DNA of 64,000 nucleotides from CAWHBO01 sp963827735 (lineage in GTDB: Bacteria; Patescibacteriota; Patescibacteriia; Patescibacteriales; UBA12075), in assembly GCA_963827735.1 (NCBI GenBank), contig CAWHBO010000003.1, positions 124,001-188,000 on the forward strand. Direction: 5' to 3'. A program made the position numbers and the translations under genes. The notes beneath the pieces are model-generated. The model saw only the letters and a list, made by a program, of their open reading frames with translations, made no database searches and was not told the origin of the DNA. Shown here in pieces: positions 52,200 to 59,479 of the stretch. Positions within the stretch are counted from its first letter, which is position 1, and each line of letters starts with the position of its first letter.

Positions 52200-53032
52200 C
52201 GAAAAAACAAATAATAAAAGTCGAAGGAATAGAAATTACCACTTTTACTAAAAATAAAAGCGATTTCATTTCATTAACCGATATTGCACGACACAAAAAC
52301 CCTACTTTTCCAGCCGATGTTATTAAGAATTGGATGAGAACTCGCGGCACGATTGATTTTCTTGGATTATGGGAAAAATTACACAATTCCGATTTTAAAC
52401 TGGTCGAATTCGACCAGTTTAAAAATGAAGCTGGCGCAAACTCATTTGTATTGCCACCGCAAAAATGGATCGAGAAAACGCAAGCCATGGGCTTAATTTC
52501 CAAATCGGGAAGATACGGTGGTGGAACCTTCGCCCACAGGGACATAGCTTTTGAATTCGCTTCTTGGGTAAGCGCTGAATTCAAGTTGTATTTACTGGTC
52601 GAGTTCCAGCGACTTAAACAAGACGAAAATAACCGATTGAAGCTTGAATGGAACCTGCAAAGAACCTTGGCAAAAATCAACTACAAAATCCATACTGACG
52701 CCATTAAAGAAAAACTGATCCCGCGCGAGCTGACAAATGACCAAGTCAACATGAAATATGCTGATGAAGCGGATTTGCTTAATGTCGCCCAATTCGGAAT
52801 TACCACAAAAACTTGGCGGAACCAAAATCCAAAACTGAAAGGAAATATCAGAGATCACGCTTCAATTGAACAGCTGGTCGTTTTATCAAATCTTGAAAGC
52901 ATAAATGCTTTATTGATACGCGAAAGGCTTTCACAGCAAGATAGAATTTTAAAATTAAACAATACGGCTATTATCCAAATGAAATCATTATTAGAAAATA
53001 GCAAAATAAAGAAATTGGGCTCACAGAAATAA
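52196..53032 (+). CDS. KilA-N domain protein, full-length copy (cassette 14)
   Basis: 278 aa. KilA-N domain (residues 1-125; DFISLTDIARHKN, IKNWMRTRGTIDFLGLWEKL, RYGGGTFAHRDIAFEFASWV), a DNA-binding module of phages and mobile elements, followed by a helical C-terminal region with the VNMKYADEADLLNVAQFGITTKTWR segment seen in many bacterial KilA-N proteins. It is translationally coupled to two truncated copies upstream. A 32-bp perfect palindrome centred on GAATTC (52393-52424) lies in the coding sequence. It probably binds DNA; role unknown. Confidence 0.88.
   Translation: MTKKQIIKVEGIEITTFTKNKSDFISLTDIARHKNPTFPADVIKNWMRTRGTIDFLGLWEKLHNSDFKLVEFDQFKNEAGANSFVLPPQKWIEKTQAMGLISKSGRYGGGTFAHRDIAFEFASWVSAEFKLYLLVEFQRLKQDENNRLKLEWNLQRTLAKINYKIHTDAIKEKLIPRELTNDQVNMKYADEADLLNVAQFGITTKTWRNQNPKLKGNIRDHASIEQLVVLSNLESINALLIRERLSQQDRILKLNNTAIIQMKSLLENSKIKKLGSQK
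52393..52424. repeat. 32-bp perfect palindrome in KilA-N copy 3
   Basis: TTTTAAACTGGTCGAA followed by its exact complement, no loop. It encodes the KLVEFDQFK stretch and aligns with the 22-bp palindrome of copy 1. Confidence 0.95.
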
Positions 53033-53045
53033 AAAATAATATGGA

Positions 53046-53096
53046 GTTTTTATTTTAGACCATTCACCCCTGACCCCTCTGGCCAAAAATAAAAAC
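53046..53096 (+). other. Conserved-loop hairpin 5
   Basis: Stem GTTTTTATTTTAGACC / GGCCAAAAATAAAAAC (three internal mismatches) around ATTCACCCCTGACCCCTCT, 13 nt after the KilA-N stop. Confidence 0.85.
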
Positions 53097-53166
53097 AAAA
53101 AATCAAATTTTCTTTTTGAAGTTGAAATAGTTTATAATATCAATAAACGAGATAAAAAATTTACTA

Positions 53167-53355
53167 CGCACAACACCTGCATATGCGGTTCCAGAAATTT
53201 ACGTTTTATCAGATTTTCTCTTTCGCTACGCTACTGAGAAATAATAATATTGAGTATAAATTTCTTTCACCCAAATTTTATTTATTCTTTTCTTGATAAA
53301 TATAATAAGGAAGAATAAATAAAACTTCGCATCATGCGGATACGTTAGGCGAAAT
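53167..53355 (+). other. attC14 recombination site, end of the array
   Basis: R'' CGCACAAC at 53167, R' GTTAGGCG at 53344. Nearly identical to attC2. No later core with matching arms was found, so this is the array boundary. Confidence 0.85.
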
Positions 53356-53392
53356 TTTAAAAAAATATTTTTATTATTTTTTAGGATAGAAA

Positions 53393-53424
53393 AAACCCTC
53401 TGCCGATTTCTCGATAAAGGGTTT
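53393..53424 (-). terminator. Terminator of the 81-residue membrane protein gene
   Basis: AAACCCT / AGGGTTT with an inner CGA/TCG pair; T6 run on the minus strand. Confidence 0.7.
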
Positions 53425-53446
53425 AACGGTTTAAATGTATAATTTT

Positions 53447-53692
53447 TTACGCCTTTTTCATTGACTTATATCGTTTTATTCCAGCAAACGCGGTAAATAC
53501 AAAAAAATATACTTGAACTACAAATGTCCCCCATGCATTATCATAAAAAGTTTCGATTCCAGCACCGATTTGTCCAGAAAGCATTCCGATTGTAAAAACA
53601 ATAAACTGTTTATCAGACAACTTTCCTCCTTTCCATGAAAACCAACCCCATGCGACCAACTGCAATCCTATCATTAAGTAAAGAACAATCAT
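53447..53692 (-). CDS. Small membrane protein (81 aa)
   Basis: Three hydrophobic helices (IVLYLMIGLQLVAWGWF; FIVFTIGMLSGQIGAGI; FVVQVYFFVFTAFAGI) and a basic tail. A strong Shine-Dalgarno (AAGGAGGG) lies about 6 nt before the ATG and a terminator follows, so it is a real, independent gene. It is the first gene beyond the cassette array and on the opposite strand. No family recognised; phage-holin-like size and topology are possible. Confidence 0.75.
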   Translation of the reverse strand: MIVLYLMIGLQLVAWGWFSWKGGKLSDKQFIVFTIGMLSGQIGAGIETFYDNAWGTFVVQVYFFVFTAFAGIKRYKSMKKA

Positions 53693-53793
53693 ACCATTCC
53701 CTCCTTTTCATAGTTGTTTGTAAAAAATCGTAATTACAAAACTTAACATGTTTGCATAAAAAAATCAATAGCAACTACATTGCAACTACATTG

Positions 53794-53877
53794 CCTTATT
53801 CCAGTAAACGTGATAAAATTAGAATAAGACAACTCCTTATTCTAACCCACTGGAATAAAACTAATCCTTATTCCAGT
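53794..53877 (+). promoter_or_regulatory. Operator array upstream of the Fic gene
   Basis: Five copies of a CCTTATTCCAGT-like site: forward at 53794, 53835 and 53866; reverse at 53819 and 53849. They end 9 nt before the Fic ATG, covering the likely promoter. Just upstream is the direct repeat GCAACTACATT twice (53771-53792). Binding by a dimeric repressor, possibly autoregulation, is likely. Confidence 0.7.
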
Positions 53878-53885
53878 CATAAAAT

Positions 53886-54986
53886 ATGAGCAAACAACCG
53901 TTTATTCCAACAAAATTACCAATAAAAATTGATTATGAGCCGCTTATCGGCCATATCACCAAAGCGCATCGAGCCATTGCTGGCTTGGATGCGCTTCTCT
54001 CTGCTTTGCCGAATCCAAGCTTACTTGGACGCACTTTACAAACTAAAGAAGCAGTACTAAGTTCCCAAATTGAGGGTACGCAAGCGACACTTAATGAGGT
54101 TTTGGCATTTGAGGCAGTAAGCGATAATAGTAATAGTGAAATCAAGAAACAAGATATTAGTGAAATCATTAACTACCGCAAAGCATTAGATCAGGGAATT
54201 AAGAGCTTGGACACTTTGCCCTTATCGGAAAATCTGATCAAAAATTTACACGCTACTTTGTTAAAATCCGGTCGCGGCCAAAATAAAGCGCCCGGTGAAT
54301 TCCGGAAAATCCAAGTCTTTATCGGCATGCCTGGCGCGGATATCTCCGAAGCAACCTATGTTCCGCCGGCTGCCAATGAAATCATTCCCCTGTTTTCTAA
54401 TCTGGAAAAATATCTGAATTCAGATGATGAAAAAGACAGATTGGTGCAGATCGCAATCGCCCATTATCAATTTGAAGCTATCCATCCATTTCTTGACGGC
54501 AACGGCCGAGTCGGGCGCTTGATCATTTCGCTTTTTTTGTATGAGAAAAAATTATTGGCTCATCCTTTTCTGTATTTGAGTGAATTTTTTGAAGAAAACC
54601 GCCAAACATATTATGAATTGCTACGCAATGTCAGCGAGAAACAGGACTTAGAAAATTGGATCAAGTTTTTCTTGAATGCGCTGGCGATTCAGGCGCAAAA
54701 AGCGGAAGCAACCGGAAAATCAATCCTCAAGCTGCACCAAGAGCTTAAAAATCAGATAATAACGCTTAATTCTCAATACGCTCCGTATTTACTGGACGCG
54801 ATTTTTGTGCGTCCGATTTTCTCAGCATCAAGCTTGCGCAAGCATGTCAAGATAAAAAATACCCAAACGCTTTACACTTTAATTGAAAAATTTATTGATC
54901 TAGGAATTTTAAAAGAAGCTGATCCAAAACAGAAAAGAAACAAAGTCTATCGGTTTGAAAAACTGATCAAAATATTGAATCTATAA
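53886..54986 (+). CDS. Fic family protein
   Basis: 366-aa Fic-domain enzyme, which usually transfers AMP to target proteins. Fic motif HPFLDGNGRVGR near residue 199. The N-terminal inhibitory helix motif SSQIEGT (S/TxxxE/G) near residue 60 makes it an auto-inhibited class II Fic. FIGMPGADISEATYVPP forms the flap and a C-terminal winged-helix domain begins near residue 300 (SASSLRKHVKIKNTQTLYTL). The winged helix fits self-binding to the operator array directly upstream. All catalytic residues are intact. Confidence 0.93.
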   Translation: MSKQPFIPTKLPIKIDYEPLIGHITKAHRAIAGLDALLSALPNPSLLGRTLQTKEAVLSSQIEGTQATLNEVLAFEAVSDNSNSEIKKQDISEIINYRKALDQGIKSLDTLPLSENLIKNLHATLLKSGRGQNKAPGEFRKIQVFIGMPGADISEATYVPPAANEIIPLFSNLEKYLNSDDEKDRLVQIAIAHYQFEAIHPFLDGNGRVGRLIISLFLYEKKLLAHPFLYLSEFFEENRQTYYELLRNVSEKQDLENWIKFFLNALAIQAQKAEATGKSILKLHQELKNQIITLNSQYAPYLLDAIFVRPIFSASSLRKHVKIKNTQTLYTLIEKFIDLGILKEADPKQKRNKVYRFEKLIKILNL

Positions 54987-55008
54987 GGAGTTTTTAATTA
55001 AAAGGCAA

Positions 55009-55641
55009 ATGAAAATGTCCAAAAACAATCTAATAGAAAAAATTATTGATAATAAAATATTAATAATTTCAACGAGTCTAGACGAAAATAATTGGATATT
55101 ATTAAAAAATGGATCTCGCACGCCTTTTTTCCTAGACACATCTAAATTTCAATCTTTTCCTGAAATAGTTGAAACAGTTAATTCATGTCTAGTTGAAATT
55201 ATTCAAAAAAACAATCTCGTTTTTGACAAAATATTAGGACTTCCTTATGGTGGCCTATTATCCAGTTATGGCGTAGCAAGAATTCTCAGGGCTCCTAGCT
55301 TGTCAATAAGAAAAGAGGGTGTAAAAAATTACAGTACTTCGGATGAAGTACTGGGTTTTTATACTCCAGGAGATAGAGTGCTATTGATTGAAGATGCCAC
55401 AGTAACCGCACATACAGCTATTGAATTTATCCAAAGATTAAGAAAAAAAGGATTGATTATAAATAACATCATTACTATTGTCGATGTAGGAAATTCTGCT
55501 ATAAAAAATTTAGAAAAAGAAGGGGTTAAGCTCCATCCACTGTTTACATGGAAAGAATTGTATGAGCATTTTATAGATAAACATTCCGAATTGCTTTCCG
55601 GCGAAATGAAAAAAGTTATAGATAAAATTATCTTCATTTAA
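55009..55641 (+). CDS. Orotate phosphoribosyltransferase-like protein
   Basis: 210 aa. Type I phosphoribosyltransferase fold with the PRPP loop VLLIEDATVTAHTA near residue 125, the PyrE-type GLPYGGLLSSYGVARIL segment, and IRKEGVKNY. Closest to orotate phosphoribosyltransferase (UMP synthesis), though VEDVVTTG is replaced by IEDATVTAH. It lies 22 nt after the Fic gene, an unusual neighbour for a pyrimidine gene. It could be a salvage enzyme or PRTase with another base. Confidence 0.75.
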   Translation: MKMSKNNLIEKIIDNKILIISTSLDENNWILLKNGSRTPFFLDTSKFQSFPEIVETVNSCLVEIIQKNNLVFDKILGLPYGGLLSSYGVARILRAPSLSIRKEGVKNYSTSDEVLGFYTPGDRVLLIEDATVTAHTAIEFIQRLRKKGLIINNIITIVDVGNSAIKNLEKEGVKLHPLFTWKELYEHFIDKHSELLSGEMKKVIDKIIFI

Positions 55642-55669
55642 TTGAACCTTTTTAAAATTTTTTTATAAA
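55642..55669 (+). promoter_or_regulatory. Possible promoter of the small-ORF region
   Basis: TTGAAC (55642-55647), 16 bp, TATAAA (55664-55669), just upstream of a hairpin and two small ORFs. Confidence 0.45.
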
Positions 55670-55675
55670 AGAAAA

Positions 55676-55705
55676 AAGGCTGCCCTATTTAAATAGAACA
55701 GCCTT
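55676..55705. other. Stable hairpin (terminator-like on the minus strand)
   Basis: AAGGCTG / CAGCCTT with the inner palindrome CTATTTAAATAG. On the minus strand it is followed by TTTTTTC, so it may end a minus transcript; on the plus strand it would be the 5' end of a leader RNA. Confidence 0.5.
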
Positions 55706-55769
55706 GAGCGTCAACGGTTACGACCCGCATATCCCCCGGGTATGGAATGAACCTAAAGGAGAAACAGCG

Positions 55770-55832
55770 ATGGCTTTTTTGAAAACGCTACAAATTTTGT
55801 TTGCTAGAAATTGCTTTGGCCAGCCCATGTAA
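55770..55832 (+). CDS. Tiny ORF MAFLKTLQ (20 aa)
   Basis: ATG GCT TTT TTG... encodes MAFLKTLQILFARNCFGQPM. It has AAAGGAG 8 nt before the start, one of the better ribosome-binding sites in the window, and stops 20 nt before the next ORF. Possibly a leader peptide coupled to the ORF at 55853. No family recognised. Confidence 0.4.
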   Translation: MAFLKTLQILFARNCFGQPM

Positions 55833-55852
55833 ACACCGGGTAAGAGGAACCC

Positions 55853-56077
55853 ATGGCGTTATATAACATCCTGAAGTTAAATACCTTCTCACGTTATCAC
55901 ATATCCCGAAGGATTGTGGGGCGTACCTCTTTTGTCATGGCCCAGTTTGGCAATTTCCACAAAATTTGTTTTGTTCTCAAAAAGCGTCCCGCCAACCCCA
56001 TTTCAAAAGAAACGAGCGCCAGCATTCCTTGGTACAGCTCGTACGTTGACTTTTGTACTTTATTCCATAAATTATAA
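55853..56077 (+). CDS. Small hypothetical ORF (74 aa)
   Basis: Starts MALYNILKLNTFSRYHISRR, with AAGAGGAA 4-5 nt before the ATG. Basic, aromatic-rich, no family recognised. An equally open ORF of 62 residues lies on the opposite strand (55897-56085), so the coding strand is not certain. It lies in a 585-nt stretch between the phosphoribosyltransferase and a broken gene, where little else is recognisable. Confidence 0.35.
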   Translation: MALYNILKLNTFSRYHISRRIVGRTSFVMAQFGNFHKICFVLKKRPANPISKETSASIPWYSSYVDFCTLFHKL

Positions 56078-56226
56078 AAAGTCAAGAGTAATTATAAAAA
56101 TGTAAACTGCATGGTTTGCACGTTAAAAAATAGCGCTACTCCAGATATTACGGATACGTTATACAAATTGAGTTCTGTTTTTTTTCTATAAAAAATAATT
56201 ATGCAATTACAATGGTTGTCCATATC

Positions 56227-56526
56227 ATGAAAAAAATCATTAAAACTTACACACAAGCACGCTTTGAAAGGGAAATTAAAACCCTTCAAAATGCACTGGG
56301 CGACCATATGATTCTTATAAATGGTGGTGCAATTTTTTGCTATCTAAAAAATATGACATCAGAGTTGCCGGACTTGAATATCTTGACCTCGTTAAAGATT
56401 TTCAATCACGGCCATATCCAAAATCTGATATTTCTGATAGGGACATAATTACTGAAATTGTAAATAAAAATCCGGAGCTTTTTGATTTGATCAGATATTT
56501 TAAAATGAGGTTTAGTTGCATAAGCC
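56227..56526 (+). pseudogene. Frameshifted hypothetical gene
   Basis: Frame 1 from ATG 56227 reads MKKIIKTYTQARFEREIKTL and on to about 56340. Protein-like sequence then continues in another frame as KYDIRVAGLEYLDLVKDFQS and ITEIVNKNPELFDLIRYF to about 56510. The two halves together would form one protein of about 95 residues. A single frameshift near 56340 (poly-A TCTAAAAAAT) separates them. No family recognised; a sequencing error is possible. Confidence 0.55.
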
Positions 56527-56549
56527 AGCTATCACAACCATAAAAAATA

Positions 56550-56563
56550 TGCTATACTATAAT
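56550..56563 (+). promoter_or_regulatory. Extended -10 promoter for the substrate-binding protein
   Basis: TGCTATACT at 56550-56558, overlapping a perfect TATAAT at 56558-56563. The -35 is weak. It implies that the gene starts at ATG 56579, not further upstream. Confidence 0.5.
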
Positions 56564-56578
56564 TATCAACGTAAGCTC

Positions 56579-57604
56579 ATGAATTGCTTAAAATTTAATC
56601 CTAAAAAATTGAACAACGGGAAGCAATTAAAATTTATAATTTTTTTGATAATATTAACATTATTTGTTTCTTCGTGCGCTAAACCGGAAGCAAAAGTTTA
56701 TCATGTTGGCGTCCTGTGCGGTCTTGATTACTTTAAAAATATCGTAACCAGCTACAAAGCTGAAATGCAAACAAACGGTTATGTTGAAGGAAAAAATATT
56801 GTTTATGATATACAATACACAAATTTTGAACCGGAAAAAGAAAGAAAAATAATCTCAAGCTTTGCTGAAAACAAAATTAATTTGATCCTGGCTTTTCCCA
56901 CCGAAGTCGCAGCCTTGGCGAAAGAAATGACCAAAGACACGGGCATCCCCGTGATTTTTGCCACCACGATCACAGAAGATACCAAAATTATCAATTCCAT
57001 AAAAGAACCGGGAATGAATATCAGCGGCGTCAGATATCCTGGTCCGGAAATAGCTTTAAAAAGATTGGAAATTTTTTATCGATTGATGCCAACTGCAAAA
57101 AAAATCTGGATACCTTATCAAAAAGACTATCCATCAGTCGCGCCTGAAATGGCGGAGATAAGAAAAAAAGCTGAATCTTTGGGAATCACATTGATTGAGT
57201 TTCCGGCTGAAAATATAACCGAGTTGGAAAAAGAATTAAACAACCGGGAAGCAACCGATAATTTTGATTTTGAGGCCGTCTTTTTCATTCCAGAATCATT
57301 GTCAACAACCAAAGCGGTTTTTGACTTGATTTCCGATCACACCAGAAAACGCCAGATACCGATTGTGGGTTCCAAAGTTGTAACCGATGATCATGGAACA
57401 TTGTTCGGGGTAACTGTTGATAACAATGATTTTGGCAAGCTGGCGTCATATCTTACAAATAAAGTATTTCTTGGCATACCAGCCGGAAACTTACCGGTGA
57501 TATCGCCTGAACCTTATATAATTATAAACATGAAAGTCGCCAAAGAGTTTAACATTGAAATTCCGGAAGGGTTGCTGGTTCAAGCTAATGAGATAATAAA
57601 ATAA
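56579..57604 (+). CDS. ABC transporter substrate-binding lipoprotein (ABC_sub_bind family)
   Basis: 341 aa from ATG 56579 (in-frame ATGs further upstream precede or overlap the promoter). N-terminal hydrophobic signal with lipobox LFVSSC near residue 32, then two periplasmic-binding-like lobes: VYHVGVLCGLDYFKNIV, NLILAFPTEVAALAKEMTK, IPVIFATTI, GVRYPGPEIALKRL, IPIVGSKVVTDDHGTLFGV. This is the YtrF/TrpX-like ABC substrate-binding family, often for tryptophan or other aromatic ligands. No permease or ATPase gene is adjacent, so it is an orphan here. Confidence 0.88.
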   Translation: MNCLKFNPKKLNNGKQLKFIIFLIILTLFVSSCAKPEAKVYHVGVLCGLDYFKNIVTSYKAEMQTNGYVEGKNIVYDIQYTNFEPEKERKIISSFAENKINLILAFPTEVAALAKEMTKDTGIPVIFATTITEDTKIINSIKEPGMNISGVRYPGPEIALKRLEIFYRLMPTAKKIWIPYQKDYPSVAPEMAEIRKKAESLGITLIEFPAENITELEKELNNREATDNFDFEAVFFIPESLSTTKAVFDLISDHTRKRQIPIVGSKVVTDDHGTLFGVTVDNNDFGKLASYLTNKVFLGIPAGNLPVISPEPYIIINMKVAKEFNIEIPEGLLVQANEIIK

Positions 57605-57665
57605 TACAGATCAAATAACCACTCTTCAAACGCCGCCCAAGGAATGGGAATACTCTGATTTAAAC

Positions 57666-57700
57666 AAAATAAAACACAGCAAAGGGCTGTGTTTTATTTT
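57666..57700. terminator. Bidirectional terminator
   Basis: Perfect 15-bp stem AAAATAAAACACAGC / GCTGTGTTTTATTTT between two convergent genes. Confidence 0.9.
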
Positions 57701-57708
57701 ATCTTTTT

Positions 57709-59424
57709 TTACCTCCTCGCCCCCGAATACGCCACTGCCCTGACCATATCCCAGTCGCTGGCGGAATGCGGATATTCTAAAAATAGTTTCTTAAAGGTAA
57801 GGATGGCTGATTTTTCGCTTTCCGGAAGCCGCTTAGCCGTCCGCAGGCCGTAAGCCATGATTGTTATAGCGGCATTGTCGTGCTCGTCAATTGATAGCGG
57901 CGCGCGCTGGTATATATATCGGAAGCGCCTTTCAGCTCGCTCTTCCGCCACTTCATTCCTTTCCGTCGGCCAGCGGCCGTTGGCAATCTTGATGAGATCA
58001 GACCACTCCTGGACTGATGCCGGCAATTTCCCGAAAGCGGTTTTGTAAGAATTTACGACTCCAGCCCGCTCCCCTTCGCCCAAGCCGCGGGTTGTTTGGG
58101 AACCATAAAAAATAAAATTAACCGCGTCCAGCTTATCAGACTCTTTCAGCCCGTATATGCCAACCAGCAAATCTTTCAAGTATTTTTCTCGGGCGGCATT
58201 CTCCCCCGGCAGGTTGCGGGAAATGCCGTTATACAGAGCCAAACTGGCCGGATCCGCCGCACTGGAATAAATCAATTTCGCCTCGCCGATGATCTGCTCT
58301 GTCTTAGCATCCAGAGCCACCTCAATGCCATTGGCATAAAAATGACTTCCGTCTTCTGCTTCATAATTGCAATTCTTGCCCTGACACACAACTTTAAAAT
58401 CAGCCGCCTCTGCTCCGTTTATGATCTGAAAATCCTGGCCAAAGTATGCCGCATATGCATCTTTGTGGTAACCGCCTCCCAAATCTTGAAAACTTTGAGG
58501 GTCGGCAAAAGGGATTGCCAGCAGTCCGGTGTCAGAAATATGATAAACGAAATTCTTATCTTTGTATACTCTGGCATTTATCGCCGCAAATGTGCCGGGA
58601 TGGCTTTGCGGGATGGCTTCCCCGAGATAAAATACGCACGAAGCGTCTTTGCTTAAGAGATCGCTTACCTTCTCAATGCTTCCGGTGGCAATTTCCGCAA
58701 TGTCTTTATCAGCGCAAGTTCCGCTTAAATCTTTTTTCCGGAAACGGTTATAGAATTTGTTCGTCAATTTGGCCGCGGCCTTGCCATTATGAAAAAAATA
58801 ATTTTTATCAGAAGCGTAGCCGTCTGCCATCAGTTGGAAGGTCGCCGGGTCGGCGTCTTCAACCATTTCTTCCAAAAAATAAACATGGGACTTATCTTTG
58901 ATGTATTCACCGCTTAAAAATGCAGCGGTAGCGGAATCGATCGTTTTGATGGCGCGGCCGGCCTTAAAAATGAAATCCTTGTCTTTGGCATAACCAAATT
59001 CCATCACCCGAAAAGAATCCGATGCCGCTGACGGAACAATCTGTCCGTTGTAAAAAACCTTTGAACGGTCTTTGGCATACCCATCCCCTACCCAAGAAAA
59101 AGTCTGGGCATCGGCATTTCCGATTTTTGTCCCGCCGTAAAAAGCGCTGAAACCGTCTTTGGCATATGGATCTGTTTCCGAATACGTAAAAGATTTAATC
59201 TGGCAAGACTGAAGTTTTTGGGCTTGATAAATGCAAAAATTCTTGTCCTGCGCGAAATTCGCGTTCAAAACAACGAAGGTACCGGGGTCCGCAAAATCTA
59301 AAAGGGTTTTACCGTAAAAAACCTGGGAATCTTTGATCTCGTAGCCAAAGCCTTCCGCTTGGGCTGACGGCGTGAAAATAAAAATAAAAAAAAGAAAGCT
59401 TAAAAATAAAAAAAGTCTTTGCAT
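57709..59424 (-). CDS. Secreted DKNYY-repeat protein
   Basis: 571 aa. Signal peptide (residues 1-23, ending AQAEG), then about ten DKNYY-type repeats to near residue 390 (for example YAKDRSKVFYNGQIVPSAAS, YAKDKDFIFKAGRAIKTID, YASDKNYFFHNGKAAAKL). A separate helical C-terminal domain (about 420-571; LPASVQEWSDLIKIANGRWP) resembles domains common on CPR surface proteins. Exported, function unknown. The repeats are of the same type as in the cassette 10 protein. Preceded by a small membrane-protein gene on the same strand. Confidence 0.85.
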   Translation of the reverse strand: MQRLFLFLSFLFFIFIFTPSAQAEGFGYEIKDSQVFYGKTLLDFADPGTFVVLNANFAQDKNFCIYQAQKLQSCQIKSFTYSETDPYAKDGFSAFYGGTKIGNADAQTFSWVGDGYAKDRSKVFYNGQIVPSAASDSFRVMEFGYAKDKDFIFKAGRAIKTIDSATAAFLSGEYIKDKSHVYFLEEMVEDADPATFQLMADGYASDKNYFFHNGKAAAKLTNKFYNRFRKKDLSGTCADKDIAEIATGSIEKVSDLLSKDASCVFYLGEAIPQSHPGTFAAINARVYKDKNFVYHISDTGLLAIPFADPQSFQDLGGGYHKDAYAAYFGQDFQIINGAEAADFKVVCQGKNCNYEAEDGSHFYANGIEVALDAKTEQIIGEAKLIYSSAADPASLALYNGISRNLPGENAAREKYLKDLLVGIYGLKESDKLDAVNFIFYGSQTTRGLGEGERAGVVNSYKTAFGKLPASVQEWSDLIKIANGRWPTERNEVAEERAERRFRYIYQRAPLSIDEHDNAAITIMAYGLRTAKRLPESEKSAILTFKKLFLEYPHSASDWDMVRAVAYSGARR

Positions 59425-59479
59425 GGGGGTGATTTTTTAGCCAGTAGCTTGTAGCTACTGGCATGTAGAAAAATAAAAA

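Noticed and set aside
31960..53343. Cassette terminal inverted repeats as insertion sequences
   Set aside because: No transposase gene, no target-site duplications, and the arms differ for each unit while the cores are constant, which fits integron cassettes.
35285..53355. Recurrent repeats suggestive of a CRISPR array
   Set aside because: Spacing is irregular and gene-sized, the units fold into attC-like hairpins, and there are no cas genes.
55897..56085. 62-residue minus-strand ORF
   Set aside because: No convincing ribosome-binding site; kept only as an alternative to the plus-strand ORF at 55853.
56130..56175. attC-like core ACGGATACGTTATACAAAT upstream of the frameshifted gene
   Set aside because: It resembles the 3' half of attC14, but there is no matching R'' side or basal stem and it is 2.8 kb beyond the array end; probably coincidence or a decayed relic.
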